Shown: positions 16,098 to 24,825 of the stretch, in pieces | Layout of the letters: each line of letters begins with the position of its first letter | Position numbering within the stretch: position 1 is the stretch's first letter | Source: Blastopirellula marina | Lineage (GTDB): Bacteria; Planctomycetota; Planctomycetia; Pirellulales; Pirellulaceae | Direction of reading: 5' to 3' | Length of the DNA: 64,000 nucleotides | Assembly (NCBI RefSeq): GCF_002967715.1 | Contig: NZ_PUIA01000064.1 | Span: forward strand, 1 to 64,000 | The notes under the pieces: generated by a model | Seen by the model: only the letters and a program-made list of their open reading frames with translations | Database searches by the model: none | What the model was told of the DNA's origin: nothing | Position numbers and translations under genes: made by a program

Positions 16098-17825
16098 CTA
16101 GAAACTATCTCCGCCTTGGCGGGCATTGATCGCCGGCGGAGTGATATTTTCCTTTGACGTTTGTCGTTCTAAAACCGTCGGAGGATCCTCTTCTTCAATC
16201 GGCGGTGCAACAAGTCCCTGGTTGGCCAGGTAGCTTGAAATCAAACGTTGGACCGACCGATTGTGGCGGACGAACAACCCGCTATGGGTCGCATCGGCGA
16301 AGAGTTCCTGGTCACTCCAGCTTTGCGGCGCGATCGTCTGTTTCAGTTGCTGGGCAATGCGGACAAAATCTTCGCGTGAGAAATCCCCTTCGCGAGATTT
16401 CTCGGGGGCATACGCCATCACGATGATGCTTTCGTCTTCATGCGTTTCCGGCACACTCGCAGGCGGACGGGAAGGGGCTGGCATCGATTGCACGACGACG
16501 GTTGCCGGCTGGGTGAATGTCACTTTGGGTTTCGCTTTGCGGACTTGTTCCAGCAGTTCTGCCACTTGGCGATGCACATCCCGCAATTGCGTGACAACCA
16601 AACAGTCGGCGTAGGGGAAAGAAGCCAACGACCCAGGACCGCCGAGTTCTTCCCACGACTCCGCTTCCACGGCGGTGGTAATCGCCTGGATCAAATCATC
16701 GAATTCCAGCGTCACGCCCCGTTTGGTGTTTTCTCTTTGTGTGAAAGCATTGTAGCGCACGAGATCCTTGACCGGATAAAGCATGGATGGTAACTCGCTT
16801 TCGGCTTCTTCCGGGGTGGTGACGATGACGACTTCCCCAATAATCATCGTCGTTAGATCGAGCCTCTCCAGCATGACATCGAGCATGTAGTCGATGCTCA
16901 CGTCACCAAGTTGCAGAGTAACCGGGACATCAGGCGATAATCCGACATCTTCAAGTGCTCGGTTGTCGATCAGAATGGGAATGCGGCCGAAATTGGAGAT
17001 CGCGGTAACCGCGTTTCCCAGTTCGGCATCGGTCAGCGTGATCGATGTTTTGACCTCTTGAAGTCGCTTGGCCAATCGTTCGGACTGTGCGGAGTGAGGG
17101 GAGATCGAGATCATTGCCGGCAGATCATCTTGGCGAGGCGATTTCTGTACCCGCCGCAGCGCCGCGAAAAGTCCTTGGATCAAGCGGTGGTTCTGATACG
17201 TCTGAGTAATGATCACTCCGTTGCGAAGATGAACGATGCTGGCAGGCCCACCAAGTTCTTCCCATGATTCGGGTTCAACGCAGCAGGTGATCATCTCGAT
17301 TAAGATGTCGTAGTTGGGATTGGGATCGTTGAAGATGTCTTCGACCGCATAAAACTTCGCCCGGAGGCTCGATTCTTCTTCCTCCGGCGAGGTGATCAAA
17401 ACGCTGCCGGTATCCATCATGTAAACGAGGTCTAACTCCTTAAGCATCAAATACAAGAGAGTTTCCGCGGCGACCTCGGGAAGATTGAATGTGACTGGCG
17501 TGTCCGTGCTGAGCCCGACATCTTCGAGTGCCCTCTCGTCGATACGCATGGGAATACCTGTCCGCTGCGTGATGACCCGCGTCACCTGATCCAGCGGCAT
17601 ATCGACAACCTGCAGTCCCAGCCGCGCGGCTTGAACTCGCTTCTCCATGGCCTCGATCTGCTGATACACGGTTGAACCAGTATCGGGTGGTACCAAGCGA
17701 GTAGGCTCGTCCTGACGTGGCCCGCCAAACTGAGCCATTGCTGTGCTACACGAGAAAACAACAATCAGGCAAGCGAACCTTGCATAGCAACGAAGGCAAC
17801 CGGCAACAGCTGGCGTGGTGGGCAT
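16098..17825 (-). CDS. STN/secretin-N-like multi-module protein, third of three tandem paralogues
   Basis: About 575 residues with a signal peptide (cut near AMAQF). Two full modules follow, each an STN-like beta-alpha unit (PLDQVTRVITQRTGIPMRID, then EDVGLSxDxPVTF) plus an N1-like unit carrying ESWEELGGP and a VIITQTYQNHR or CLVVTQLRDVHR strand-helix. A third half-module lies near the end. No secretin pore domain follows. It ends in RQGGDSF. An upstream TTG at 17837 is possible, since GAGG sits close to it, but the ATG gives a cleaner signal peptide. Only 7-19 nt separate it from the preceding paralogue, so the genes form one operon. Confidence 0.8.
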   Translation of the reverse strand: MPTTPAVAGCLRCYARFACLIVVFSCSTAMAQFGGPRQDEPTRLVPPDTGSTVYQQIEAMEKRVQAARLGLQVVDMPLDQVTRVITQRTGIPMRIDERALEDVGLSTDTPVTFNLPEVAAETLLYLMLKELDLVYMMDTGSVLITSPEEEESSLRAKFYAVEDIFNDPNPNYDILIEMITCCVEPESWEELGGPASIVHLRNGVIITQTYQNHRLIQGLFAALRRVQKSPRQDDLPAMISISPHSAQSERLAKRLQEVKTSITLTDAELGNAVTAISNFGRIPILIDNRALEDVGLSPDVPVTLQLGDVSIDYMLDVMLERLDLTTMIIGEVVIVTTPEEAESELPSMLYPVKDLVRYNAFTQRENTKRGVTLEFDDLIQAITTAVEAESWEELGGPGSLASFPYADCLVVTQLRDVHRQVAELLEQVRKAKPKVTFTQPATVVVQSMPAPSRPPASVPETHEDESIIVMAYAPEKSREGDFSREDFVRIAQQLKQTIAPQSWSDQELFADATHSGLFVRHNRSVQRLISSYLANQGLVAPPIEEEDPPTVLERQTSKENITPPAINARQGGDSF

Positions 17826-17844
17826 GCGACTTTCCAATATCCTC

Positions 17845-19626
17845 TTAAAAGACTCCGCCTGGCTGTTGAACGGGACCAGGCGATTGCTGGGATTGCGGCA
17901 AGGGTGGTTGATTCCCGGTGCCTGGGTGGTTTGGCCAAGGCTGAAGCTTCGATTCGTCTGGCCCCAGATGCGACCAGAAGCGGCTGATTTGCAACTGAAC
18001 GTCTCGTCGATGGCGGACGATTAAGCCATCTTGGGTGACGTCGATAAAGTGGGTGTCCTGGTCCCAGGTTCCTTTGCCGAACAGCGTCTGAATTCGACCG
18101 GCAATCGTTGTCAGATCGTCTTTGCTGAGCTTGGGCTTTCCTTCACGATCTCGTGGCACCGTGTAGAACATGATGAAGTCGGCCTCGTCGGCCTTTTGGA
18201 TCTTTGCGGCAAGGTCCTTCAGGTCGAGCGGCTTTTGTTGACTGCGAATGGTCTGCAGGAGTCCGGCCACTTTCTGATGGACTTGCTGTGTCTGCAAGAT
18301 CACCAGGCAGTCCGACTCTTGGAAGTAGGCGATTGCCCCGGGACCGCCTGACTCCTCCCACGAATTGGGTTGAACATGAATGGCAATTGCCTCGATCAGG
18401 TATTCCGGGTCGCTGGGAAGTTCGGGGATCTCCCAGGCATGCAGGCTATCGCTATGCCACTGGGGGTAATACCCAAAGCCTCCGCCGTAGGATCGAGGAG
18501 AGATTCTCGATGTTGCATCGATCAGTGTTTTGACTTGGGGGTCGGCCGGGTTCAAGCCGTTCCAGGTCAAGTCGCGAGTTGGATAGACACGCACCTCCAG
18601 TTCGGTCTCTTCCTCTTCCGACGAGGTGATCACAACGACTTCCCCCACGGCGTACCAGGCCATTTCATACTGTTCGGCCAGGACGTCTAACGCGTGGTGA
18701 AGGCTTGTTTCGCCAAGCGACAGGTCGATTAATGTCTCGGGGCTAAGCCCAACATTGTCCAGAGCCCTCCGGTCGATTAAGAATGGCGTGGAAGATTGAT
18801 GCTCCAGCATTTTGACCACGTCGTGAAGCGGCTGCTCTTTTATTTCCACGTCGAGCTTCACTTGACGCATTCGATCGTGAACGGCAGCCGATGCGAAGCC
18901 AGTGGGAGAAGCGAATAACGCCTGGGCTGGATAGCCTTGTGCCGGTAACTTTTTCGCTTCCCGCAGCGCGGCCAGCAGGGCCTCGATCTTTTGATGCACT
19001 GTCAGCGTTTGACACAGGATGACCCCGTTTTGATACGGTACGGTCGATGAGGGACCGGACCCTACATCCCATGATTCAGGATCGACCGTGGTTGAAATCA
19101 GCTCGATGATTGCGTCGTAATCACGATTGGGACCAGGGATGATCTCTTCGATGTTGTAGAACCGGGCCCGGACGTTCTCTTCGGCTTCGTCCCATGTGGT
19201 AAAGACGATTCCGTCCGCTTCGATATCGTACGTTAGGTCCAATTCTCTCAGCATCATGCGCAGCAGAGTTTCCGTCGGTACATCCGGTAACCGAAAGGTG
19301 ACCGGCGTATCAGGTGCGAGGCCAACATCTTCAAGACCACTGCGGTGAAGCCGAATAGGAATTTCGATTTGAGCCGATAGGATCTTAGCGACTTCAACCA
19401 GCGGCAGGTTTTTTGCATCGAGCGTGGCTCGGCTGGTTCGCAGTTGGACTTCGATCTTGGCGATTCGCTCTGCCTCGGTAAGTGCCGACGGGGCTGGCGT
19501 GATTTGAATGTGCGTTCCCTCTGCGGAGTTCTCTTGTTGACCCAAACAGGCGGTCGGCAGCAGTAGGAAGAACAGTAGCGGGATCGGAAATCGAATCACG
19601 GCAGCGTGAGTCAGCTTCGAGAACAT
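17845..19626 (-). CDS. STN/secretin-N-like multi-module protein, second of three tandem paralogues
   Basis: A 593-residue paralogue of both neighbours, with a signal peptide ending at TACLGQ. The module order is the same. The first STN-like unit has PLVEVAKILSAQIEIPIRLH and ESWDVGSGP. The second has PLHDVVKMLEHQSSTPFLID and NSWEESGGPGAIAYF. A C-terminal half-module has GTWDQDTHFIDVTQDGLIVRH. An insertion rich in Gly, Tyr and Ser (around 365-400) is not shared. It ends in a Pro/Gln-rich tail closing QQPGGVF. No catalytic residues are evident, so a structural or binding role in the periplasm is the best inference. Confidence 0.8.
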   Translation of the reverse strand: MFSKLTHAAVIRFPIPLLFFLLLPTACLGQQENSAEGTHIQITPAPSALTEAERIAKIEVQLRTSRATLDAKNLPLVEVAKILSAQIEIPIRLHRSGLEDVGLAPDTPVTFRLPDVPTETLLRMMLRELDLTYDIEADGIVFTTWDEAEENVRARFYNIEEIIPGPNRDYDAIIELISTTVDPESWDVGSGPSSTVPYQNGVILCQTLTVHQKIEALLAALREAKKLPAQGYPAQALFASPTGFASAAVHDRMRQVKLDVEIKEQPLHDVVKMLEHQSSTPFLIDRRALDNVGLSPETLIDLSLGETSLHHALDVLAEQYEMAWYAVGEVVVITSSEEEETELEVRVYPTRDLTWNGLNPADPQVKTLIDATSRISPRSYGGGFGYYPQWHSDSLHAWEIPELPSDPEYLIEAIAIHVQPNSWEESGGPGAIAYFQESDCLVILQTQQVHQKVAGLLQTIRSQQKPLDLKDLAAKIQKADEADFIMFYTVPRDREGKPKLSKDDLTTIAGRIQTLFGKGTWDQDTHFIDVTQDGLIVRHRRDVQLQISRFWSHLGPDESKLQPWPNHPGTGNQPPLPQSQQSPGPVQQPGGVF

Positions 19627-19677
19627 AAGGAATGCCAGTTAGGAGTCGAACGAGAAAGAGGTCCAATGACACGCAAG

Positions 19678-21435
19678 TTAAAAGAACCCACCCTGTTGGC
19701 CGTCTTGAGGAGGCGTAAACGAGGATCCCATTCCGCCAGGTTCCTGGGTGGCTGGCGTCTGTGACTTGTCCGTTCCGGTATCTCTTTTGTTCTTCGCCGG
19801 GACAGGCAGGCCGATGCCGATTTGGTCTAAGAGTTTTGCGATCTTCTCTTGCGTGTTGCGCTCGTGGCGGACGATCAGACCACCTTGGGTAGCGAGGATG
19901 AAATGGGTGTCATCACGCCAACTGTCTGGTTCGATCAGCTGCTGCATCTGACGACCGATCGCCTGGAAGTCTTCGCGAGTCAAATCGGACGGCGTGTCGG
20001 TTATCTGGGACGGCATGTAACGCACCGTGAGGACTTCCTGGCCGAGCTTTTCGATCTGCTGTGCCAATTTTGTCTTATCGGTCGGGTTTTGCTGCGAGCG
20101 GATTTCCGCGAGCAACTCGGCAATCTCTTCGTGAACCTCGCGGGTCTGTTGCACCACCAAACAGTCGCAAAGCGGATAATTGGCGATGGAGCCTGGTCCG
20201 CCGAGTTCTTCCCACCATTCGGGCCGAACCGAGGAGGTGATCGACTTGGTTAAATTATCGTAGTCAGGCATCTCTGGCAGAACATTCGAATTCAAGTTGG
20301 TCCGCCCGAGGGGGTGGTCATTTTCTTGGGAAGCAGAACGCGTCACTTCCCACAACTGCGTGCGAAGTTTCGGATCGCTAACGCTGAGCCCGTGCCACAC
20401 GAGATCGCGTACGGGATATAGGCGGATTTCCAACTCGCGTTCGGCCTCTTCATGCGACGTCACGATGATCATCCCACCGATGACATACCAAGAGAGTTCG
20501 TGCTGCTGAGAAAGAATGTTAAGCGTTTGTCGCAGGGTAAGGTCTTTGGCCGTAACATTGATGGGCTGGTCGGTGGCTATGCCAATTTCGGCGAGGGTTT
20601 CCTTGTCGAGCAGGATGGGGACTTCGCTCGTCTTGGCCAGGAACGCGGTCACGTCTTCCAATGGCAAGTCGATGAAATCGACCGTGATCTTGACCGAGTT
20701 CAGCTTCGCTTCGACATCCGCCGTTTGTTCGTCGGGAGGAAAGGCGGACAAGGCCTGGGTCGCGTACGAGTCGCTGGACAAATTCTTCACCTCACGCAAT
20801 CGGGCGATGAGGCTTTCGACCTTGCGGTGGGCCTTGTTGGTATGATCGACGATCAAGCTGTTCTGAAAGTGGGTAATCGAAGCCGGGCCGCCCAGTTCTT
20901 CCCACTGGGGCGTATCGACCGAAGTGACAATCACGTCGATCAAATAATCGGGATCCGATTGGGGGCCGACGTTGATCAGATCCCCCACCGGATAAACCCG
21001 TCGAACCATATTCGCTTCGGCGGCATCCCAGGTGGTCACGACGACACCGGTCGAGTCGATCCGATAAGTAAGGGAGATCTGGCGTAGAAGCAGTTGCAAA
21101 AGTGTATCGGCGGCGAGTTTGTGGGTCTCGAGAGTAAGCTCCGCATCGCTATTCAAACCAACTTCATCCAACGAACGGTGATCGATACGAATGGGGACGT
21201 CAATTTGCTCTGAGATAAACTGTAAAGCATCTCGGAGCGGCGTATCGATGACGTTGATATCGGCTTTCGTGGTCCGCAGTTTCTTTTGCCATTTTTGCGC
21301 CTCGGCAAAGGAGGTTTGCGAGGCCTGATGCGGAATGATTTTGATGGGGCGAAGTGCATGGCCTGCTTTGTCCTCAGCCATCAATCCAGTCGCAGCCAGA
21401 GCTATCAGAAGAGTCGTCCCAAGAAACGCGCGCAT
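19678..21435 (-). CDS. STN/secretin-N-like multi-module protein, first of three tandem paralogues
   Basis: A 585-residue paralogue with a signal peptide (cut near LMAED). The modules are PLRDALQFISEQIDVPIRID with PQWEELGGPASI, then PLEDVTAFLAKTSEVPILLD with EWWEELGGPGSI, then a half-module DSWRDDTHFILATQGGLIVRH. The shared pattern of a small helix-strand unit followed by a 'write-and-compare' strand resembles secretin N0/N1 domains, but the barrel-forming secretin domain is missing. The tail is Gly/Gln/Pro-rich and ends QQGGFF. The ATG has GGAG at 7 nt, the clearest ribosome site of the three, consistent with its being first among the paralogues. Confidence 0.8.
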   Translation of the reverse strand: MRAFLGTTLLIALAATGLMAEDKAGHALRPIKIIPHQASQTSFAEAQKWQKKLRTTKADINVIDTPLRDALQFISEQIDVPIRIDHRSLDEVGLNSDAELTLETHKLAADTLLQLLLRQISLTYRIDSTGVVVTTWDAAEANMVRRVYPVGDLINVGPQSDPDYLIDVIVTSVDTPQWEELGGPASITHFQNSLIVDHTNKAHRKVESLIARLREVKNLSSDSYATQALSAFPPDEQTADVEAKLNSVKITVDFIDLPLEDVTAFLAKTSEVPILLDKETLAEIGIATDQPINVTAKDLTLRQTLNILSQQHELSWYVIGGMIIVTSHEEAERELEIRLYPVRDLVWHGLSVSDPKLRTQLWEVTRSASQENDHPLGRTNLNSNVLPEMPDYDNLTKSITSSVRPEWWEELGGPGSIANYPLCDCLVVQQTREVHEEIAELLAEIRSQQNPTDKTKLAQQIEKLGQEVLTVRYMPSQITDTPSDLTREDFQAIGRQMQQLIEPDSWRDDTHFILATQGGLIVRHERNTQEKIAKLLDQIGIGLPVPAKNKRDTGTDKSQTPATQEPGGMGSSFTPPQDGQQGGFF

Positions 21436-21544
21436 CGTAAACTCCTCATTTCGGAGCAGGGGGTAGGTGGAGGTACGGTATTACCCTAGCGGAGGGGAGG
21501 ATGGCGTGCAATGATTTGGTCTGATTTGTCTTATAGGTAGGAGA

Positions 21545-22336
21545 TTAAGATCGCTTGCCGTTGATGGTGATATCGCCCAGGCGAGGCTTACCTTCGTCTG
21601 GTACGAGGACTTCAATGCGTATTTTCTCCCACTGCCCCTCGGCGAGTTCCTCCTCTCGCACGAAGGTCAAGCGGCGATGCCTGTCGGGAAAGTCTTCGCC
21701 ATATGCGAAGTCTTCGATCGTGAGTGGAGCAGCTTCTGGCAAATGCTGCTGGAGCCCCTTGTTGGCCAGCGGAAGTTGCCGGGCAATCGCTTCTTTGCCA
21801 CCAGCGCGGACCAGATAAATCAGATCGGTGTAGGTTTGCATTACCTGGAGGTAACGTTGGATCATGAGATCTTGATTCGCGCTGGAAGAGGGCCAACCGT
21901 ATTCGCAGGTCAGCGTGATCGGCTTCTGGGCGTCGCGTACGAGAAAGCAATCTTGGCTGCCATCCCAGCGGTTCGGTTCACTATTAAACCAAGGGCCGGC
22001 AATTGTTGGCAGATCGATGTCTGCGAGAAGCACCTTTCGCAGCGACTTGACTTCTTCCTCGGATAGTTTCAGTTGTGATTCGCGCTGTCGGTTGTCTGGC
22101 GGTACAATCGCTGTCCCATCTTTTAAGACACGTATCCGGTAGACCGGATCGGTTCCGCCAAACTTGACCGAGCCGAAGTGAATCCAAGTCAGCAGGTCGC
22201 CGTCTCGCTTGGCCCCGACCATGGTGTCGAGCGGAATGACGATCACGTTCTTCTCGCCGACCGGCTCCTGGCCCTGAAGCAACAGCGGCGTCAGGAAGCC
22301 AAAAATGACCCCTGCGAGCGCGTAGCGGTAATCCAT
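21545..22336 (-). CDS. Secreted hypothetical protein upstream of the STN-module genes
   Basis: A 263-residue protein with a hydrophobic N-terminus (about 5-22) resembling a signal peptide, followed by an all-soluble sequence with no motif that I recognise. Visible features are a KLSEEEVKSLRKVL helix near residue 90, single Cys residues near 130 and 140, and many charged residues. The ATG has AAGGA at 8 nt. The gap to the first STN-module gene is 109 nt on the same strand, so it may be in the same transcript, and a role in the same envelope function is possible but unproven. Confidence 0.65.
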   Translation of the reverse strand: MDYRYALAGVIFGFLTPLLLQGQEPVGEKNVIVIPLDTMVGAKRDGDLLTWIHFGSVKFGGTDPVYRIRVLKDGTAIVPPDNRQRESQLKLSEEEVKSLRKVLLADIDLPTIAGPWFNSEPNRWDGSQDCFLVRDAQKPITLTCEYGWPSSSANQDLMIQRYLQVMQTYTDLIYLVRAGGKEAIARQLPLANKGLQQHLPEAAPLTIEDFAYGEDFPDRHRRLTFVREEELAEGQWEKIRIEVLVPDEGKPRLGDITINGKRS

Positions 22337-22448
22337 AACAAGATTCCTTTAAGGTGGAAGCGACAACCTAATTGGTGCTGGGGACTCACTTTAAGTAGGA
22401 CGATTAGAAGTTCGGTTTGGTTCTGACAAGGGTTGAAAAACGTTTTGC

Positions 22449-22477
22449 TTGTCATATTAAAGATCCCACGGCATAAT
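22449..22477 (+). promoter_or_regulatory. Candidate promoter of the M60-like peptidase gene
   Basis: TTGTCA at 22449-22454 and CATAAT at 22472-22477 are spaced by 17 nt. The predicted start near 22484 would leave a very short leader for an ATG at 22491 and about 30 nt for the ATG at 22515, which favours the latter. Confidence 0.5.
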
Positions 22478-22514
22478 CACCTTTTCGACCATGTCGCGCT
22501 TTTTCTTATACGGG

Positions 22515-24203
22515 ATGATATCTCGGGAAAGTAAGGCAAATAGTTTGTTTTTTCATGTTTTCAAATCGGCTCGTAGGGGTGTTTTTCGCATTGTGGCTGG
22601 CATGTTGCTGGTGGCTTGGGTGGTCGCTGCAGGGCACGCGGCAACCGACGCGGAACTACAAAAAGCGGCCAGCGGTGAGAAGCTTACCGAAGACGAATTT
22701 GTCTCGGTGAAGAAAGCGGTCATTAAAGAGGCCAAGTCCGGTTTTAAGTCAACCGGCGCGATGCAGCAATTGATCACCAAGTTGAAAGATGCCCCGCCGG
22801 TCGAGATCGGTCCAGAGAAGGAGAACAAGTTCCAAGTTCTGGAACATCCGATGATTGCCTTGCGGATGATCGTCGAAGCGGAACTGGCCGGCAGCGTGCT
22901 TCCGCCGGATCAATTGAAGAAGCATCCATCGGCCGACAAGTTTCCTGGGGCGATCCATCGGGCCATCAAACCGGAGGCCCATTTTTGTGAGATCGATGTG
23001 AACTCGTATCGCTGGCAAAGCACCGGACTTTACGCGCCGCCGGGGGAAGTCGTGCATGTCATGATTCCGGAAGAGTACGTCGATGCAGGTTGGAAACTGC
23101 GGATTGGTGCCAACAGCACGACCATCGATATTCCCAGGCACAACAAGCTGAATCGCTTTCCCCGAATCGACCGCGTTTATGATCTGAAGAAGCGGACGAC
23201 CGAGGTTGCCTGTTCGTTTGGTGGCTTGCTGTACATTGAATTGCCCACGCCCAGTGCCAAGACGTTTCTGGCCAAGCACAGCGACATTTACAACCTGGTC
23301 GATCACTACGATGTACCGCCAAAAAAGATGGTGCAAATCCGGTTCTCGAATGTGGTGCTAGCTCCGCGTTATGTGCATGGCGAAACCAACGTGCAAGAGT
23401 GGCGAGCCACCATTCGCAGCTACCCGGCACCCTATGCCGAGATCGGCAGTGACAAGGTGATTTTCACGTTGCCATCGAAGTTCGTCCGCCGACTTGATAC
23501 GCCAGACCTGGCCATGGAAAAGTGGGACGAGTTGATCGATGCCATGAGCGAGCTTTCTGGCCGACCGAAGGATAAGCCTTTTCCACACCGCTTTTTGATC
23601 GATGCCCACGTGAACTGGGGCGCGGCGTTCGCTGGATATCCCATCAATGCCCCGCTTGGCTGGGCGGAAGCGATCGTCCGTGGAGAGCCTGAGTGGGGAC
23701 ACGCCCACGAACTGGGGCATCTGCATCAGCATCGCGCTTGGACCTATCAAAGCACCAGCGAAGTCACCGTCAATATCTTTGCCGCGTATGCACTTGAGAA
23801 GATCTATGGACACCCTCACGAGCGTGCTACGCGTGAGTCGGTGATCGAAAATGCTCAGCGTTACCTGAGTCGTCCAATCGAAGAACGAAACTGGATGACG
23901 GTCAACGGTGCATTGTTCGAACGATTGGCCTTCTACACGATGCTGTCGTACGAGTTCGGCTGGGAGCCCTTCAAGCAGGTCTTTCGCGAATACCGAGAGC
24001 TGCCGCTCGATCAGCACCCTAAGTCTGATGTCGACCGAGCCAGCGACTTTCTCATCCGCATGTCACGGGCTACCAATAGTAACCTGGGCCCTTACTTCAC
24101 TGAGTGGGGCGTACAGGTGAACGACTCGGCCCTGGAAGAGGTCAAATCTCTTCCGGCATGGGAGTCTCCCATGATGAAGCAGGCCATGGCAAAGGCTCCG
24201 TAG
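22515..24203 (+). CDS. M60-like (enhancin/gingipain-type) zinc metallopeptidase
   Basis: A 562-residue secreted protein. The hydrophobic stretch IVAGMLLVAWVVAAGHA (about 27-43) serves as signal or anchor. Residues 130-330 include the beta-rich segment (GLYAPPGEVVHVMIPEE) typical of M60 N-terminal parts. The zinc site is HELGH at about 398-402 with a second Glu 14 residues later (SEVTVN), fitting HEXXH-X13-E. The family cleaves mucin-type glycoproteins in host-associated bacteria; in a planctomycete it could attack glycoproteins of algae or detritus. Starts at 22491 or 22602 are alternatives. Confidence 0.85.
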   Translation: MISRESKANSLFFHVFKSARRGVFRIVAGMLLVAWVVAAGHAATDAELQKAASGEKLTEDEFVSVKKAVIKEAKSGFKSTGAMQQLITKLKDAPPVEIGPEKENKFQVLEHPMIALRMIVEAELAGSVLPPDQLKKHPSADKFPGAIHRAIKPEAHFCEIDVNSYRWQSTGLYAPPGEVVHVMIPEEYVDAGWKLRIGANSTTIDIPRHNKLNRFPRIDRVYDLKKRTTEVACSFGGLLYIELPTPSAKTFLAKHSDIYNLVDHYDVPPKKMVQIRFSNVVLAPRYVHGETNVQEWRATIRSYPAPYAEIGSDKVIFTLPSKFVRRLDTPDLAMEKWDELIDAMSELSGRPKDKPFPHRFLIDAHVNWGAAFAGYPINAPLGWAEAIVRGEPEWGHAHELGHLHQHRAWTYQSTSEVTVNIFAAYALEKIYGHPHERATRESVIENAQRYLSRPIEERNWMTVNGALFERLAFYTMLSYEFGWEPFKQVFREYRELPLDQHPKSDVDRASDFLIRMSRATNSNLGPYFTEWGVQVNDSALEEVKSLPAWESPMMKQAMAKAP

Positions 24204-24210
24204 CGAAAGC

Positions 24211-24804
24211 CTACGAGTTCAACGTTCCCTTGGTGCTCGGCACGCCAGGGGAACGTGGGTCGAGCTCCACTGCCATCCGCAAGCTTCGCGCGGCGCACTT
24301 GAAGATCGCCTCGCTGATGTGGTGGTTGTTGCGGCCGTAGTGAATGTTCACGTGGAAGTTGCACAGGGCATTGGCGGCCAATGCCTGCCAGAAGTCTTCG
24401 ACCAGTTCGGTATCGAACTCGCCGATCTTCTCGGTCGTGAATGGAGCGTTGAAGACCAGGTAGTACCGGCCACTCAAGTCCCATACGGTGCTGCACAAGG
24501 TTTCTTCCATCGGCAGCGTGAAGTGACCGTAGCGGCGGATTCCCTTCTTGTCGCCAATTGCCTGGCGAATGGTCTGGCCGATGCAGATACCGGTGTCTTC
24601 CACCGTGTGATGCTGATCGACGTGCAGGTCACCGTTCACTTCAACCGACAAGTCGAAACACCCATGCCGCGTGAAGAGCTGCAGCATGTGATCGAAGAAT
24701 CCCACGCCGGTGCTGCCGGAGAAGTTACCGGAGCCATCGAGGTTCAGTTCAAGCTTGATTTGCGTTTCGGTCGTGTCGCGTTCGATTTTGGCGGTGCGGG
24801 TCAT
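24211..24804 (-). CDS. hisB: Imidazoleglycerol-phosphate dehydratase
   Basis: A 197-residue monofunctional HisB that dehydrates imidazole glycerol phosphate to imidazole acetol phosphate in histidine synthesis. The manganese-site motifs are DHM near residue 40, HHTVED near 65, and the C-terminal [11 protein letters not shown]. Full length without the phosphatase domain found in enterobacterial HisB. It begins 21 nt after hisC, as the last gene of hisD-hisC-hisB. Its stop is 7 nt from the end of the convergent M60 gene. Confidence 0.97.
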   Translation of the reverse strand: MTRTAKIERDTTETQIKLELNLDGSGNFSGSTGVGFFDHMLQLFTRHGCFDLSVEVNGDLHVDQHHTVEDTGICIGQTIRQAIGDKKGIRRYGHFTLPMEETLCSTVWDLSGRYYLVFNAPFTTEKIGEFDTELVEDFWQALAANALCNFHVNIHYGRNNHHISEAIFKCAARSLRMAVELDPRSPGVPSTKGTLNS

Positions 24805-24825
24805 GGGCGAGCGATTATGCGGGTT

